Source of the DNA: Rhizobium sp. L51/94
Lineage (GTDB): Bacteria > Pseudomonadota > Alphaproteobacteria > Rhizobiales > Rhizobiaceae
Length of the DNA stretch: 64,000 nucleotides
Assembly (NCBI RefSeq): GCF_019355555.1
Contig: NZ_CP072141.1
Coordinates: 1,296,001-1,360,000, forward strand
Direction: 5' to 3'
Shown here: positions 53,167 to 61,170 of the stretch, piece by piece
Layout of the letters: each line of letters opens with the position of its first letter
How positions within the stretch are numbered: the stretch's first letter is position 1
Made by a program: the position numbers and the translations under genes
The notes under the pieces: model-generated
Databases searched by the model: none
The model's input: only the letters and a program-made list of their open reading frames with translations
What the model was told of the DNA's origin: nothing

Positions 53167-53726
53167 TCCAGCGCCTCGACCAACTGACCGGCCCCGTGGA
53201 CGTCGGAACCTCCTACCTGGTGCCAACCGTTCTGGGGACCTGGTATCGCAAGACCGCCGCATGGCCCGTCATTGGCCCGCGTCATAACGATCGCCATTGC
53301 ATCGGCTTTGCCAACGACCACTATCACCTCGATGCCCGCTTCGTCTCCGGCGACGAGACCGACTACCATTTCTGGCGTGCGGTCTGGGGATCACCGCTGC
53401 AAATCAGCGACAAGTTCAACGTCGGCGGATTGCCCGCACCTTTCTGGCTGCGGCGCAAATGCAAGCGGCTGATCAATCCTGTGGACATGTTGCCGGAAGT
53501 GTCCCTTGCCGCCGGCGCCGGTCGCGCGCCCGGCTGGAAATGCCACTTCGACGAATGGACTGGCAAGCAGGCGAAGCATGACGGTCATGGCTGGATCTGC
53601 CCGCATCGCATGGTACCGCTCGCCGACCATGCTCCGGTCAATGGCGTTATCACTTGCCCGCTGCATCTGCTGCGGATCGATGCGACGACGGGCATCGTGC
53701 TCGCGCCGGAAAGCGAGGCGGCATGA
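53163..53726 (+). CDS. Phage protein with Rieske [2Fe-2S] motif
   Basis: 187 residues. Residues 146-168 carry C-P-H (C146, H148) and C-P-L-H (C165, H168), i.e. C-x-H-x16-C-x2-H, the full Rieske ligand set. The N-terminal ~130 residues are aromatic-rich (AAWPVIGPRHNDRHCIGFAN; DYHFWRAVWG) and include AAWPVIGP, similar to the W-P-V/I-x-G-P openings seen in other Rieske domains. No oxygenase catalytic domain follows. Lies between two DNA methyltransferases, so an oxidative base-modification role is possible but speculative. Confidence 0.75.
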   Translation: MIQRLDQLTGPVDVGTSYLVPTVLGTWYRKTAAWPVIGPRHNDRHCIGFANDHYHLDARFVSGDETDYHFWRAVWGSPLQISDKFNVGGLPAPFWLRRKCKRLINPVDMLPEVSLAAGAGRAPGWKCHFDEWTGKQAKHDGHGWICPHRMVPLADHAPVNGVITCPLHLLRIDATTGIVLAPESEAA

Positions 53727-54013
53727 ACCCGGATTTCTCACCCGCCATGCTCAAAAGCTTCCTGCGCATCCGCGTCGGTCACGCTGCGAATGTGTCGTTT
53801 CCATCGCCGCGCGGCTCTGCGGAGCGGGCCGCCAAGACGCAGCTTCGGCTGGCATCCGGCGTCTCGTCCGAGGATTTCGACAAGGCCTGGAAGGGGCTTT
53901 TGACGGAACCGGAGGCGTGCACGCGGATCTGGTCGGCACTGGGTATCGCGCCGGCAACGGTCGGGATTCGCCTGATCGCAAACGGACGGCAGGAGGCGAT
54001 CAATGGCGCCTGA
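53723..54013 (+). CDS. Small hypothetical phage protein
   Basis: 96 residues (MLKSFLRIRVGHAANVSFPS; FDKAWKGLLTEPEACTRIW). No recognised domain. Overlaps neighbours by 4 and 11 bases. Confidence 0.5.
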   Translation: MNPDFSPAMLKSFLRIRVGHAANVSFPSPRGSAERAAKTQLRLASGVSSEDFDKAWKGLLTEPEACTRIWSALGIAPATVGIRLIANGRQEAINGA

Positions 54014-54287
54014 CTTCGACCGGGCCGGCTTTTCCCATGACGTCCGTCAATGGCTCGATCGCCAGCGGCTTTCCTATCGCGCCGCCGTCGCGGCGCATCC
54101 GTCGCTCAATCCCGCCATGCTGTCGCGGGCGTGCCACCAGAAGGTCTTGAGCGTCGCCAGCGTGTTGATGCTGGCGCGCGTCATCGGGCTCGACCCAATG
54201 GCGTATTTGGTCGATGGCGGCCAGCAAAATCAGGCTGTTACAGCATCGGACAAACGTGAAACCTTGGCCGTAGCGGGGAGAAGATGA
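54003..54287 (+). CDS. Small putative DNA-binding phage protein
   Basis: 94 residues. RAAVAAHPSLNPAMLSRACH and VASVLMLARVIGLDPMAYLV resemble the helices of a degenerate XRE helix-turn-helix. Possibly regulatory. Overlaps the next gene by four bases. Confidence 0.5.
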   Translation: MAPDFDRAGFSHDVRQWLDRQRLSYRAAVAAHPSLNPAMLSRACHQKVLSVASVLMLARVIGLDPMAYLVDGGQQNQAVTASDKRETLAVAGRR

Positions 54288-54469
54288 TGGAAACGATCAT
54301 CCTAGGCCGGTGGATATGGCCGCTGTTCGGCACCGCGCTGATGTTCGGGCTGGTCATCGTTTGTCCGCCGTCAGGAAAATCCCTGTCGTTTCGGGACAGA
54401 GTGATGATCGCCTGCGCTGCGGTGGCGTTGCTTTTCTTCCTGATGACATGGGCGCTGGTGCATCGATGA
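54284..54469 (+). CDS. Very small two-helix membrane protein
   Basis: 61 residues with two transmembrane helices (WIWPLFGTALMFGLVIVC and VMIACAAVALLFFLMTWALV) joined by a short basic loop. Overlaps neighbours by four bases on both sides. Function unknown; holin-like in size, but far from the expected lysis region. Confidence 0.55.
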   Translation: MMETIILGRWIWPLFGTALMFGLVIVCPPSGKSLSFRDRVMIACAAVALLFFLMTWALVHR

Positions 54470-54765
54470 CGGAATCCCTGCCGCTCATCGATATCCTGCG
54501 GGCCTGCGATAGCGACGCGCGCCGAGCCGAATGGCTGCTGTGCTGCCCGCTGCACATCATTGGCGGCCAATCCCAAACCATCCGCGACATCTGCCGGCAG
54601 GCCGGCTTTGCCGCCGGCGTGGACTATGTCGAGGCCGAATGCGTCGGCCTCTGGGCAAATCGCCATCCTGACGGACAACACAAGGCCTGGGTGCAGATCT
54701 CGCTCGACAGCGCCCGCGAAGCGCTGCTGGCGGCCGCCCAGCTGACAGAAGAGGCAAGACTTTGA
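54466..54765 (+). CDS. Hypothetical phage protein
   Basis: 99 residues (LIDILRACDSDARRAEWLLC; DICRQAGFAAGVDYVEAEC) with five cysteines but no clear zinc spacing. Overlaps neighbours by four bases. Confidence 0.5.
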   Translation: MTESLPLIDILRACDSDARRAEWLLCCPLHIIGGQSQTIRDICRQAGFAAGVDYVEAECVGLWANRHPDGQHKAWVQISLDSAREALLAAAQLTEEARL

Positions 54766-56744
54766 ACAAGATGATTTCGCCGCAGAATTTCGGGCTCGAC
54801 AACCGCATGACCGTAGTGCTTTTCGCCGGAATGGGCGGCGGATGCGACGGGCTGGAGGAGGCTGGATATCATGTCCATCTGGCCATCAACCATGACAAGA
54901 TTGCGGTCGCGGTGCATGAATATCGCCATCCGCATGTCCGCCATCTGCGTTGCGACGTCTTCGAAGTCGATCCACGGACGGCGACGCGCGGTCGCGGGGT
55001 CCGGGTGCTGCATGCCTCGCCGGACTGCACCCATTTCTCGGTCGCCAAGGGCGGAAAGCCGGTGAGCAAACGGCGACGGTCGCTGGCCTGGGTGGTCATC
55101 CGCTGGGCCGGGCAGGTGCGGCCCGAGACGATCACCCTCGAAAACGTGCCGGAGATCCGCACCTGGGGTCCACTGATTGCCAAGAGGTGCGCCAGTACGG
55201 GCCGCGCGCTGCGGCTCGACGGCTCGGTCGCAGCCAAGGGTGAGCGTATTCCGGTCGAAGAGCAATGGCTGGTGCCTGATCCGCGTCACAAGGGGCGGAT
55301 CTGGCGCGCCTGGCTTAAACACCTGGAAAGCCTCGGCTACAGCTTCGAGGGTCGAGTGCTGGTCTGCGCCGATTATGGCGTGCCGACAATCCGCAAGCGG
55401 TTCTTCGGCGTGGCGCAGAGCGACGGTCGGCCAATTGTTTGGCCGGAGCGCACCCACGCACCGCGCGAAAAGGCGAAAGCAATGGGACTGAAGCCCTGGG
55501 TTGGGGCGCACACCATCATCGATTGGAGCCTGCAGGGCAAATCGATCTTCGGTCGGCCAAAGGATCACGCCGAGGCAACGAAACGGAGGCTCGCCCGGGG
55601 CATGATCCGCTATGTCGTCGAAAAGAAGCCATTCATCGTGCCAATCACGCATACCAAGGGCGGCAATGCGACGCGTAGCGCGGCCGACCCGCTGGGCACG
55701 ATCACGACGGCCAAGGGCGGCGAGATGATGGTCGCGGCGCCACATGTCACTAAATTTCGCACCGGTTCGACAGGCAGCGACATGCTCGGCCCCTTGCCGA
55801 CATTCACCGCCAACAGCTTTGAAAAGCGGCCCGGTGGCGCCGTGCCGCTCGGCATAGCCGCCGCCCATCTCGTCGGGCTGGCCCATGGGGATTCGGCCAA
55901 AGGCGGTATTGGGCGGGAATACAGTCTCGACGACCCTGTGACGGCAATTCATGCCGGCGGCGGCAATCTCGCCGTCGTGGCAGCGCACTTGCAGCGGCAG
56001 TTCGGCGAAAGCATCGGTGCCGACATGGCGGAGCCCGCGCCGACCTTCACGCCCGATGGGCAAGGTAAGAGCGCTCTGGTCGCTGCATTCCTGGCGCAAC
56101 ACAATGACGGGCCGCGGGTTGGACTAAGCGCCCGGGACGCGCGTGATCCGGTTTCGGCGTTGACAACGACAGGAGCACAACAGGGCGTCGTGGCCGCCTC
56201 GATGCTGGCGCTCCGCGGCAGCAATGCCGCCGGGCGGGACGCGTCTGAGCCAGTGGCGGCCCTCATGGCAAGCGGCAATCATGCCGGTGTCATTAGCGCG
56301 TCGCTCGCAGAGATGCGCGGGCGAAGCCCTGTTGGTCGGGATGCCGCCGAACCTCTCGCAGCGGTGTCCGGGCGTGGTCATGCGCACCTGATCCTTGCAT
56401 TCCTGCAGCACTATTTTTCGAACGGAAAGCAGAGCGACGACTTGAGATCGCCGCTTGGCGCGCTCACGGCGAAGGCGCGCTACGGGCTTGTCACAGTCCA
56501 AGTCGGACGGGTGACCTTCTACATCGACGACATTTTCATGCGCATGCTGCAGCCGGAAGAGGGTGCGGCGGCCCACGGATTCAGACCCGGTGCGCTGCCT
56601 TCGTCGATCGTGATCGACGGCAAGACTGTGCGCCTGACGAAAACCCAAAAATATCATCTGGTCGGCAACAGCGTCCCGCCTCGCATGGTGCGGCTGTTGG
56701 CTGAGTGCAATGTCCGGCGCGAATTCGCGGAGGCGGCGGAATGA
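54762..56744 (+). CDS. DNA cytosine-C5 methyltransferase with repeat-built target-recognition region
   Basis: 660 residues from TTG 54762 (ATG 54771 also possible). Motif I FAGMGGGCDG (21-30), motif IV SPDCTHFS with catalytic C89 in an atypical P-D-C rather than P-C-Q context, motif VI ENV (127-129), motif VIII GVPTIRKRFF (206-215), motif IX near RMLQPEEGAAAHGF, motif X VGNSVPPRM (634-642). Residues ~307-577 are not a normal recognition domain but about eight tandem ~30-45-residue repeats of the form (D/E)P-x3-T...G...VVAA-x-L. Probably protects phage DNA from host restriction. Confidence 0.88.
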   Translation: MNKMISPQNFGLDNRMTVVLFAGMGGGCDGLEEAGYHVHLAINHDKIAVAVHEYRHPHVRHLRCDVFEVDPRTATRGRGVRVLHASPDCTHFSVAKGGKPVSKRRRSLAWVVIRWAGQVRPETITLENVPEIRTWGPLIAKRCASTGRALRLDGSVAAKGERIPVEEQWLVPDPRHKGRIWRAWLKHLESLGYSFEGRVLVCADYGVPTIRKRFFGVAQSDGRPIVWPERTHAPREKAKAMGLKPWVGAHTIIDWSLQGKSIFGRPKDHAEATKRRLARGMIRYVVEKKPFIVPITHTKGGNATRSAADPLGTITTAKGGEMMVAAPHVTKFRTGSTGSDMLGPLPTFTANSFEKRPGGAVPLGIAAAHLVGLAHGDSAKGGIGREYSLDDPVTAIHAGGGNLAVVAAHLQRQFGESIGADMAEPAPTFTPDGQGKSALVAAFLAQHNDGPRVGLSARDARDPVSALTTTGAQQGVVAASMLALRGSNAAGRDASEPVAALMASGNHAGVISASLAEMRGRSPVGRDAAEPLAAVSGRGHAHLILAFLQHYFSNGKQSDDLRSPLGALTAKARYGLVTVQVGRVTFYIDDIFMRMLQPEEGAAAHGFRPGALPSSIVIDGKTVRLTKTQKYHLVGNSVPPRMVRLLAECNVRREFAEAAE

Positions 56745-57259
56745 GGGAGGCAGTGTTGACGCAACAGGAAGAAGGTTCTGAGACGCGCTGGTATCCTGAG
56801 GCTTGGCTCGATGGGGACGTCGGGCCGGCTTCGGTGCCAGATCCATGCGATTTGGTGCACCAGGTCAACGGCGCCTGGGTATTGGCCGATGACCTGGAGG
56901 ACGGTGAAGAGGCCTTTTGTCGGATGGAGATAGAGCCTGGGCAGGTCGTCCAGTTCCTTTGCACCCGGCACTACGGGACTTACATCCTGACGGTTGGCGT
57001 AGATGGCAGCTTTTCGCTCGATCGGCCGCATCCGGCGGACGCGACGCATTTCGCGCATACCGAGGCGTCGAGTGAATCCATGTCCTACAGCCTCCAGGAA
57101 CTGGTCAACAGCGGCCATCCCGAGGATGTCATGGCTGAGCGTCCCCTGGATAAGGGAGAAAACGAAATCGAGATCTGGTTCTGGTCGGAAGCGGTCCCGT
57201 TTCGTTTCGAGGTCGAGGACGGCGCGCCGAAATTCACGCGCTGTGCGGGGGTGAATTGA
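56741..57259 (+). CDS. Hypothetical phage protein
   Basis: 172 residues, acidic and beta-rich (YGTYILTVGVDGSFSLDRPH; NEIEIWFWSEAVPFRFEVED). No domain recognised. It sits between the methyltransferase and the PAPS-reductase-like gene, overlapping the first by four bases and sharing one base with the second, so it is likely translated with both. Could be an accessory subunit. Confidence 0.55.
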   Translation: MREAVLTQQEEGSETRWYPEAWLDGDVGPASVPDPCDLVHQVNGAWVLADDLEDGEEAFCRMEIEPGQVVQFLCTRHYGTYILTVGVDGSFSLDRPHPADATHFAHTEASSESMSYSLQELVNSGHPEDVMAERPLDKGENEIEIWFWSEAVPFRFEVEDGAPKFTRCAGVN

Positions 57260-58506
57260 TGGCGCCTAATAGACACCAACCGACACTTTTCGGCGGGGAT
57301 ACCCGGCTTGTTTACGACGAGGCGATCGAATTGACTCTGGCGTCCATGCGCGCTTACGGGCCTGCGCACGATCATTGGGCAGTGGCATATTCCGGCGGCA
57401 AGGACAGTTCCGCGACGCTGACAGTCATTGTCCATCTGCTGGAAACCGGCCAGCTGGCCCCCCCGAAGAGTCTAACCGTTTTCTATGCCGACACGCGGCT
57501 GGAGCTGCCACCGCTGGCGATCTCGGCGGAACGGCTGATCGGTCAGATGCGCGCGCGCGGGGTTCGTTGCGAGGTTGTGACGGCACCGCTCGACAAGCGC
57601 TTCATGGTCTACATCCTCGGGCGCGGCGTGCCACCGCCGAACAACAACACGCTGCGCTGGTGCACCCGACAGATCAAGGTCGATCCGATGACCGAGGCGA
57701 TCGGCCGACGGCTCGACGAGCTGGACGGCACAGTTCTGATGATAACCGGTGTGCGGCAGGGCGAAAGCGCGATCCGTGACGGACGCATAGAGATGTCCTG
57801 CGGCAAGGACGGCGCCGAATGCGGGCAGGGCTGGTATCAGCAGGTGCTTCCTCAGGCGAAGGGTATTCGAGGGCGGATTGCAACGCTTGCGCCATTGCTG
57901 CACTGGCGGGTCTGCAACGTCTGGGACTGGCTGAAGATCTACGCACCCATGTCCGATTATGGCGGTTGGGAAACCAGAACGGTTGCGGACGCCTATGGCG
58001 GCGAGGAAGCGGAGGAGATCAATGCCCGGACGGGCTGCAGCGGTTGCCCATTGGCGGCGCACGACACGGCGCTCGATGCGGTCGTGGCATCGCCTGGCTG
58101 GGCCCACTTGGCCCCGTTGAAGGGGCTGAAACCATTGTGGCGAGAGCTTCGCAGGCCGGAAAACCGGCTGCGTAAAGCTGGCTTGGAAAGGTTGAGGGAT
58201 GGATCTGTCGCGGCCAATCCACAGCGCATGGGACCGCTAACCTTCGCGGCCCGCCTAATGGCGCTTGATCGCGTGCTGACGATTCAGGCGGACTGCAATA
58301 CCGAAGCGGCGCGTCTGGCTGGACGCGCTATTGACATCCTGAATGCCGAGGAAGAGGCGCGGATTGGTCAGTTGATCGCTGCCCAGACATGGCCACAGGG
58401 CTGGGACGGCGGTGAGCCTACTGCTGATACCCCGCTTGATACAGTCTTTGCAGATGGCTCTGTGCAGCCGTTGTTCTCCGGGCTGTTTCCAGAGGTGGTG
58501 ACGTGA
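57259..58506 (+). CDS. PAPS-reductase/DndC-like ATP pyrophosphatase
   Basis: 415 residues. The PP-loop is AVAYSGGKDSSATL; next FYADTRLELPPL, then PPPNNNTLRWCTRQIKVDPM, ITGVRQGES and TGCSGCPLAAHD. The C residues in RWCTR and GCSGC could bind an iron-sulfur cluster. The layout is nearer to DndC (DNA phosphorothioation) and other DNA-modifying PAPS-reductase-like proteins than to assimilatory CysH. No dndA, B, D or E is present. The C-terminal ~130 residues are unassigned. A phage DNA- or tRNA-thiolation role is inferred. Confidence 0.8.
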   Translation: MAPNRHQPTLFGGDTRLVYDEAIELTLASMRAYGPAHDHWAVAYSGGKDSSATLTVIVHLLETGQLAPPKSLTVFYADTRLELPPLAISAERLIGQMRARGVRCEVVTAPLDKRFMVYILGRGVPPPNNNTLRWCTRQIKVDPMTEAIGRRLDELDGTVLMITGVRQGESAIRDGRIEMSCGKDGAECGQGWYQQVLPQAKGIRGRIATLAPLLHWRVCNVWDWLKIYAPMSDYGGWETRTVADAYGGEEAEEINARTGCSGCPLAAHDTALDAVVASPGWAHLAPLKGLKPLWRELRRPENRLRKAGLERLRDGSVAANPQRMGPLTFAARLMALDRVLTIQADCNTEAARLAGRAIDILNAEEEARIGQLIAAQTWPQGWDGGEPTADTPLDTVFADGSVQPLFSGLFPEVVT

Positions 58507-59882
58507 GCGCCTATCTTCTGGGAGCCGCCTTCAAGGCAGATATGGGGACGCAGAGCCGCAAGCTGGTGCTGCTAAAGCTGATCGACGCCTGCGACGAGGA
58601 TGGTACGCGGATCTATCCCGCCGTCTCGACCGTGGCCAGGGCGGCGCAGTGCTCGACACGGCAGGTTCAGCGTGAGATCGTCAGCTTTCTGTCGGCAGGG
58701 CTCTTGCTGCTGGTGCGCCAGGGCGGCAAGGGACCGAAGAGCACGACCGAATATGCCATGGATCTCGAAGTCTTTCGCGAGATCAGTCGCTTAGGATGGG
58801 ATTCCTACTTGGCGTCAAAGGGCGCTTCGGGCACCGCGGATGGAGCCGAAACCGTCGAAAATAAGGGTGACACGGTGTCACCCTTAGACAAAAAGGGTGA
58901 CATTGGCGACACGCTAAGGGTGACACCAGAGACGGCTAAGGGTGACTCCAGGAGTCATACAACCCCTCCTTACCCCTCCACTAACCCCTCAGAGAGAGAG
59001 GGTGCGCGCGAGGCTTCGGAAGAGGACCTGGAACATCTGACCAAGCGCTACAAGGCGCTGGAGATTGGCAGGAAGGGAAACTCCTGGCCTGGCGTCCTGT
59101 CGTCGTCCAGCGGCTGGGGGCTGCGGCAATTCATCAACCTGACGCCTGAAGAACGGCGGTTGGCGGAAGATCGCCGCGACGCCTATCTGGCGGCCTGCCC
59201 GAAAATCCAGAGCGGCGAGCGCAAGGGCCAGCCGCACGCCGTGCCGATCGGCGCCTATCTGCGCGACAAGAAGTTTCTGGATGTCGAGGCGATTTCGCCC
59301 GTGGGTGTGGATCGCAGGCGGACGTCGGCGATGATATCGGTGGCACCATTCGGGCCGGTTTGGGCGGCAATGCGGGCGCTGGCATTGGTCGACGGGCCCG
59401 TGGAAATCGATATCCCGGACAATCTCCGCGACATGGTCCGACAGGTCTACGAGACCTATCGGCGCAGCAGCGCAGCCCGTGCGCAGGCCTATCTGCAGGG
59501 CATCGACGTGACGGCCGATGGCGATGGAAATCTGACGTTTCCAGTCGATTTCGAAGCGGCGGAATATCGGCGGCGGCTGGTGACGATGGGCTATCCGGAG
59601 GCGAACCGGCTGCACAAGCTGGCAAGCAGCCGCGAGCGCGACACGGCGCCGGCGCACTACGCCGTGCTGTCGGAATTCTGCGAAGCAATCCCGGTCGAGA
59701 CAGATGCGTTTGAGGCCTGGCGGAACCATCACGGCGCCATGGGCTGGCCGTTCCTACCGGACACCGGGACCATGAAAGTGGTCTGGTTTCCGAAGGGCGG
59801 GCCGGCAGGACTGGTCGATTTTGAACGCGCAGCACGGGCGGCGCTGGAAGAGGGGCGGCGGGGCAATGATGATGCGGCATAA
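58503..59882 (+). CDS. Phage replication initiator (lambda O/DnaD-like, helix-turn-helix type)
   Basis: 459 residues from GTG 58503. The N-terminal winged helix is KLVLLKLIDACDEDGTRIYP, STVARAAQCSTRQVQREIVS, FLSAGLLLLVRQGGKG (HTH_36 type). Residues ~120-165 are a low-complexity linker encoded by DNA with repeated AAGGGTGAC iterons. The C-terminal part resembles helicase-loader contact regions only loosely. In lambda the origin lies inside gene O; the same arrangement appears here. Confidence 0.75.
   Translation: MSAYLLGAAFKADMGTQSRKLVLLKLIDACDEDGTRIYPAVSTVARAAQCSTRQVQREIVSFLSAGLLLLVRQGGKGPKSTTEYAMDLEVFREISRLGWDSYLASKGASGTADGAETVENKGDTVSPLDKKGDIGDTLRVTPETAKGDSRSHTTPPYPSTNPSEREGAREASEEDLEHLTKRYKALEIGRKGNSWPGVLSSSSGWGLRQFINLTPEERRLAEDRRDAYLAACPKIQSGERKGQPHAVPIGAYLRDKKFLDVEAISPVGVDRRRTSAMISVAPFGPVWAAMRALALVDGPVEIDIPDNLRDMVRQVYETYRRSSAARAQAYLQGIDVTADGDGNLTFPVDFEAAEYRRRLVTMGYPEANRLHKLASSRERDTAPAHYAVLSEFCEAIPVETDAFEAWRNHHGAMGWPFLPDTGTMKVVWFPKGGPAGLVDFERAARAALEEGRRGNDDAA
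58862..58947 (+). repeat. Iteron array, candidate phage replication origin
   Basis: Copies of (T)AAGGGTGAC(A) at 58862, 58893, 58915 and 58937 and one inverted copy TGTCACCCTTA at 58876-58886, spaced ~22-30 bp, inside the replication gene linker. The first and the inverted copy form a palindrome. A pyrimidine-rich stretch with repeated ACCCCTC follows at 58,962-58,990. Confidence 0.75.
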
Positions 59883-60600
59883 GAACATCGATTTCAGCGG
59901 CGTCGATCTCTCGGGCTATGTGAGTGTGCCTGTCAAGACTGGCGGCGAAGTTCATATTCGCAAGTCGTCGATGGTAAAAATGGGGAACGCAAGCGACGGA
60001 GAGGATCTGAGAATCGATCAGTTATCGATGGCTTCGACGGCGGTAATTGACCGAATCATTCGCGATTATCCCGAGTTCGAATCGGTCAAGCCAGCCTGGA
60101 TCTGCCTTCGCGTCGTCACTGGACGCGAAAGATCGGTGGAGAAAAACCTTATAAAAGCTGATGTTGAGGCACTCGTCGTCATGTCTAATCCGACGAAAGT
60201 TTGCATCCGCAAGCGAGTCCGCGAAGTGCCTGCACGTCCGGTGATTGCTGGATATGTGTTAGTTCGGTGCCGACCGATAGCGGCTGCCATGCTCGGTTTG
60301 CTCGCGGTCGACGACGTCATCGATGTGGTTGGCGGGGCGATCAGCCCATTCATCGCAAGAGCCGAAGAGATCGACAAATTCAAGGTCTTAGCCGAGCAAG
60401 GAAAGTACGATAACAGGGGTCTGAAGGGGCATGCTTTCATGGTCGGCGAGCAGGTCCGCGTGACGGATGGACCGTTCGCAAGCTTCCCCGGTCTCGTGCA
60501 TTCGATTGACGACGAGAAGGGAGTGGTCTCGGTCGAGATCGCCATCTTCGGGCGGCCTACGCCGTGCGAATTGGACCTTGATCAGATAGAAAAAATGTGA
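59866..60600 (+). CDS. Phage NusG/RfaH-like antitermination factor
   Basis: 244 residues from ATG 59866 (59869 and 59872 also possible; all overlap the previous stop). An N-terminal unassigned ~70 residues is followed by an NGN domain (KPAWICLRVVTGRERSVEKN; PVIAGYVLVRCRP; VVGGAISPFIARAEEI) and a KOW domain (FMVGEQVRVTDGPFASFPGL; DDEKGVVSVEIAIFGRP). NusG-type proteins bind RNA polymerase and raise processivity. As a phage-encoded copy ahead of serial terminators it is a likely late-gene antiterminator. Confidence 0.85.
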   Translation: MMMRHKNIDFSGVDLSGYVSVPVKTGGEVHIRKSSMVKMGNASDGEDLRIDQLSMASTAVIDRIIRDYPEFESVKPAWICLRVVTGRERSVEKNLIKADVEALVVMSNPTKVCIRKRVREVPARPVIAGYVLVRCRPIAAAMLGLLAVDDVIDVVGGAISPFIARAEEIDKFKVLAEQGKYDNRGLKGHAFMVGEQVRVTDGPFASFPGLVHSIDDEKGVVSVEIAIFGRPTPCELDLDQIEKM

Positions 60601-60638
60601 GTATGAATTGCGCCACGGATAAACCTAGATCCCTGTGC

Positions 60639-60746
60639 GGACCCAATCAGTCGCTGGCGTGACCAGCGGCGAACGAAGCGAAAGTTTCGGGGTTGCTTGC
60701 CGGTAGGTCCCAGCCCTAAGCCTCTAGAGAGGTGCTGATTCAGGGC
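60639..60746 (+). ncRNA. Candidate structured RNA downstream of phage nusG
   Basis: Nested helices: GGACC (60639) pairs with GGTCC (60706), enclosing the perfect hairpin CGCTGG-CGTGA-CCAGCG (60652-60668) and a short CGAA/TTCG stem; then GCCCT (60713) pairs with AGGGC (60742), enclosing CCTCT-AG-AGAGG (60721-60732). No coding frame spans it. Could be an antitermination (put/nut-like) element or small RNA. Not a recognised family. Confidence 0.5.
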
Positions 60747-60772
60747 AAGTGCTACTGCTATGAATTGATGAC

Positions 60773-60814
60773 AGGCGGCCTCAGGGTCGCCTTTGTCGTT
60801 CTAATGTTATGGGC
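60773..60814 (+). terminator. Repeated hairpin cassette 1
   Basis: AGGCGGCC-TCAG-GGTCGCCT followed by TTG; first of four homologous 8-bp hairpins between small genes. It ends in TATGGGC, which here begins a 10-codon open frame (60809-60841) just before the next gene. Confidence 0.65.
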
Positions 60815-60855
60815 TGTCGTGCTGGGCCCATGAAATCCTAGACCAGGAGATGGCA

Positions 60856-61080
60856 ATGGGCATCCGTTGCAAGATGACACTCGAGAACGTCTACGCGAAT
60901 GCATGGGGTGGATCGAAGGCGATCTTCCGCTGCGTCTACGACAAGGAAATCGCGGAAGACGTATCGTTCGCAAAGGCAACACCTACCGGCTTTGCCGAGT
61001 TCAACATCGACAACCCTGCGGCTTCCGAGCAGCTAGTGATCGGCAAAAGCTACTACGTCGATTTCATGTCGGCAGGCTGA
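60856..61080 (+). CDS. Small hypothetical phage protein
   Basis: 74 residues from ATG 60856, eight bases after AGGAG (an ATG at 60850 is too close to it). MGIRCKMTLENVYANAWGGS; then beta-like segments (FAEFNIDNPAASEQLVIGKS). Unknown; flanked by hairpin cassettes 1 and 2. Confidence 0.6.
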   Translation: MGIRCKMTLENVYANAWGGSKAIFRCVYDKEIAEDVSFAKATPTGFAEFNIDNPAASEQLVIGKSYYVDFMSAG

Positions 61081-61106
61081 CAAGCGATAAGTTGCGCAAT
61101 ACGGAA

Positions 61107-61129
61107 AGGCGGCCTTACGGTCGCCTTTT
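61107..61129 (+). terminator. Repeated hairpin cassette 2
   Basis: AGGCGGCC-TTAC-GGTCGCCT followed by TTTC; the stem is identical to cassette 1 and only the loop differs. Confidence 0.75.
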
Positions 61130-61170
61130 CTCGTTCAGTAGGTAGTGGTCGTCAGACGATCGAGGAAGCG

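Noticed and set aside
54284..54469. Holin
   Set aside because: The size and two membrane helices fit, but it lies in the modification operon with no endolysin nearby.
57259..58506. Complete Dnd phosphorothioation system
   Set aside because: Only a DndC-like protein is present; no DndA, DndB, DndD or DndE homolog was seen within the window, so a canonical Dnd system is not supported.
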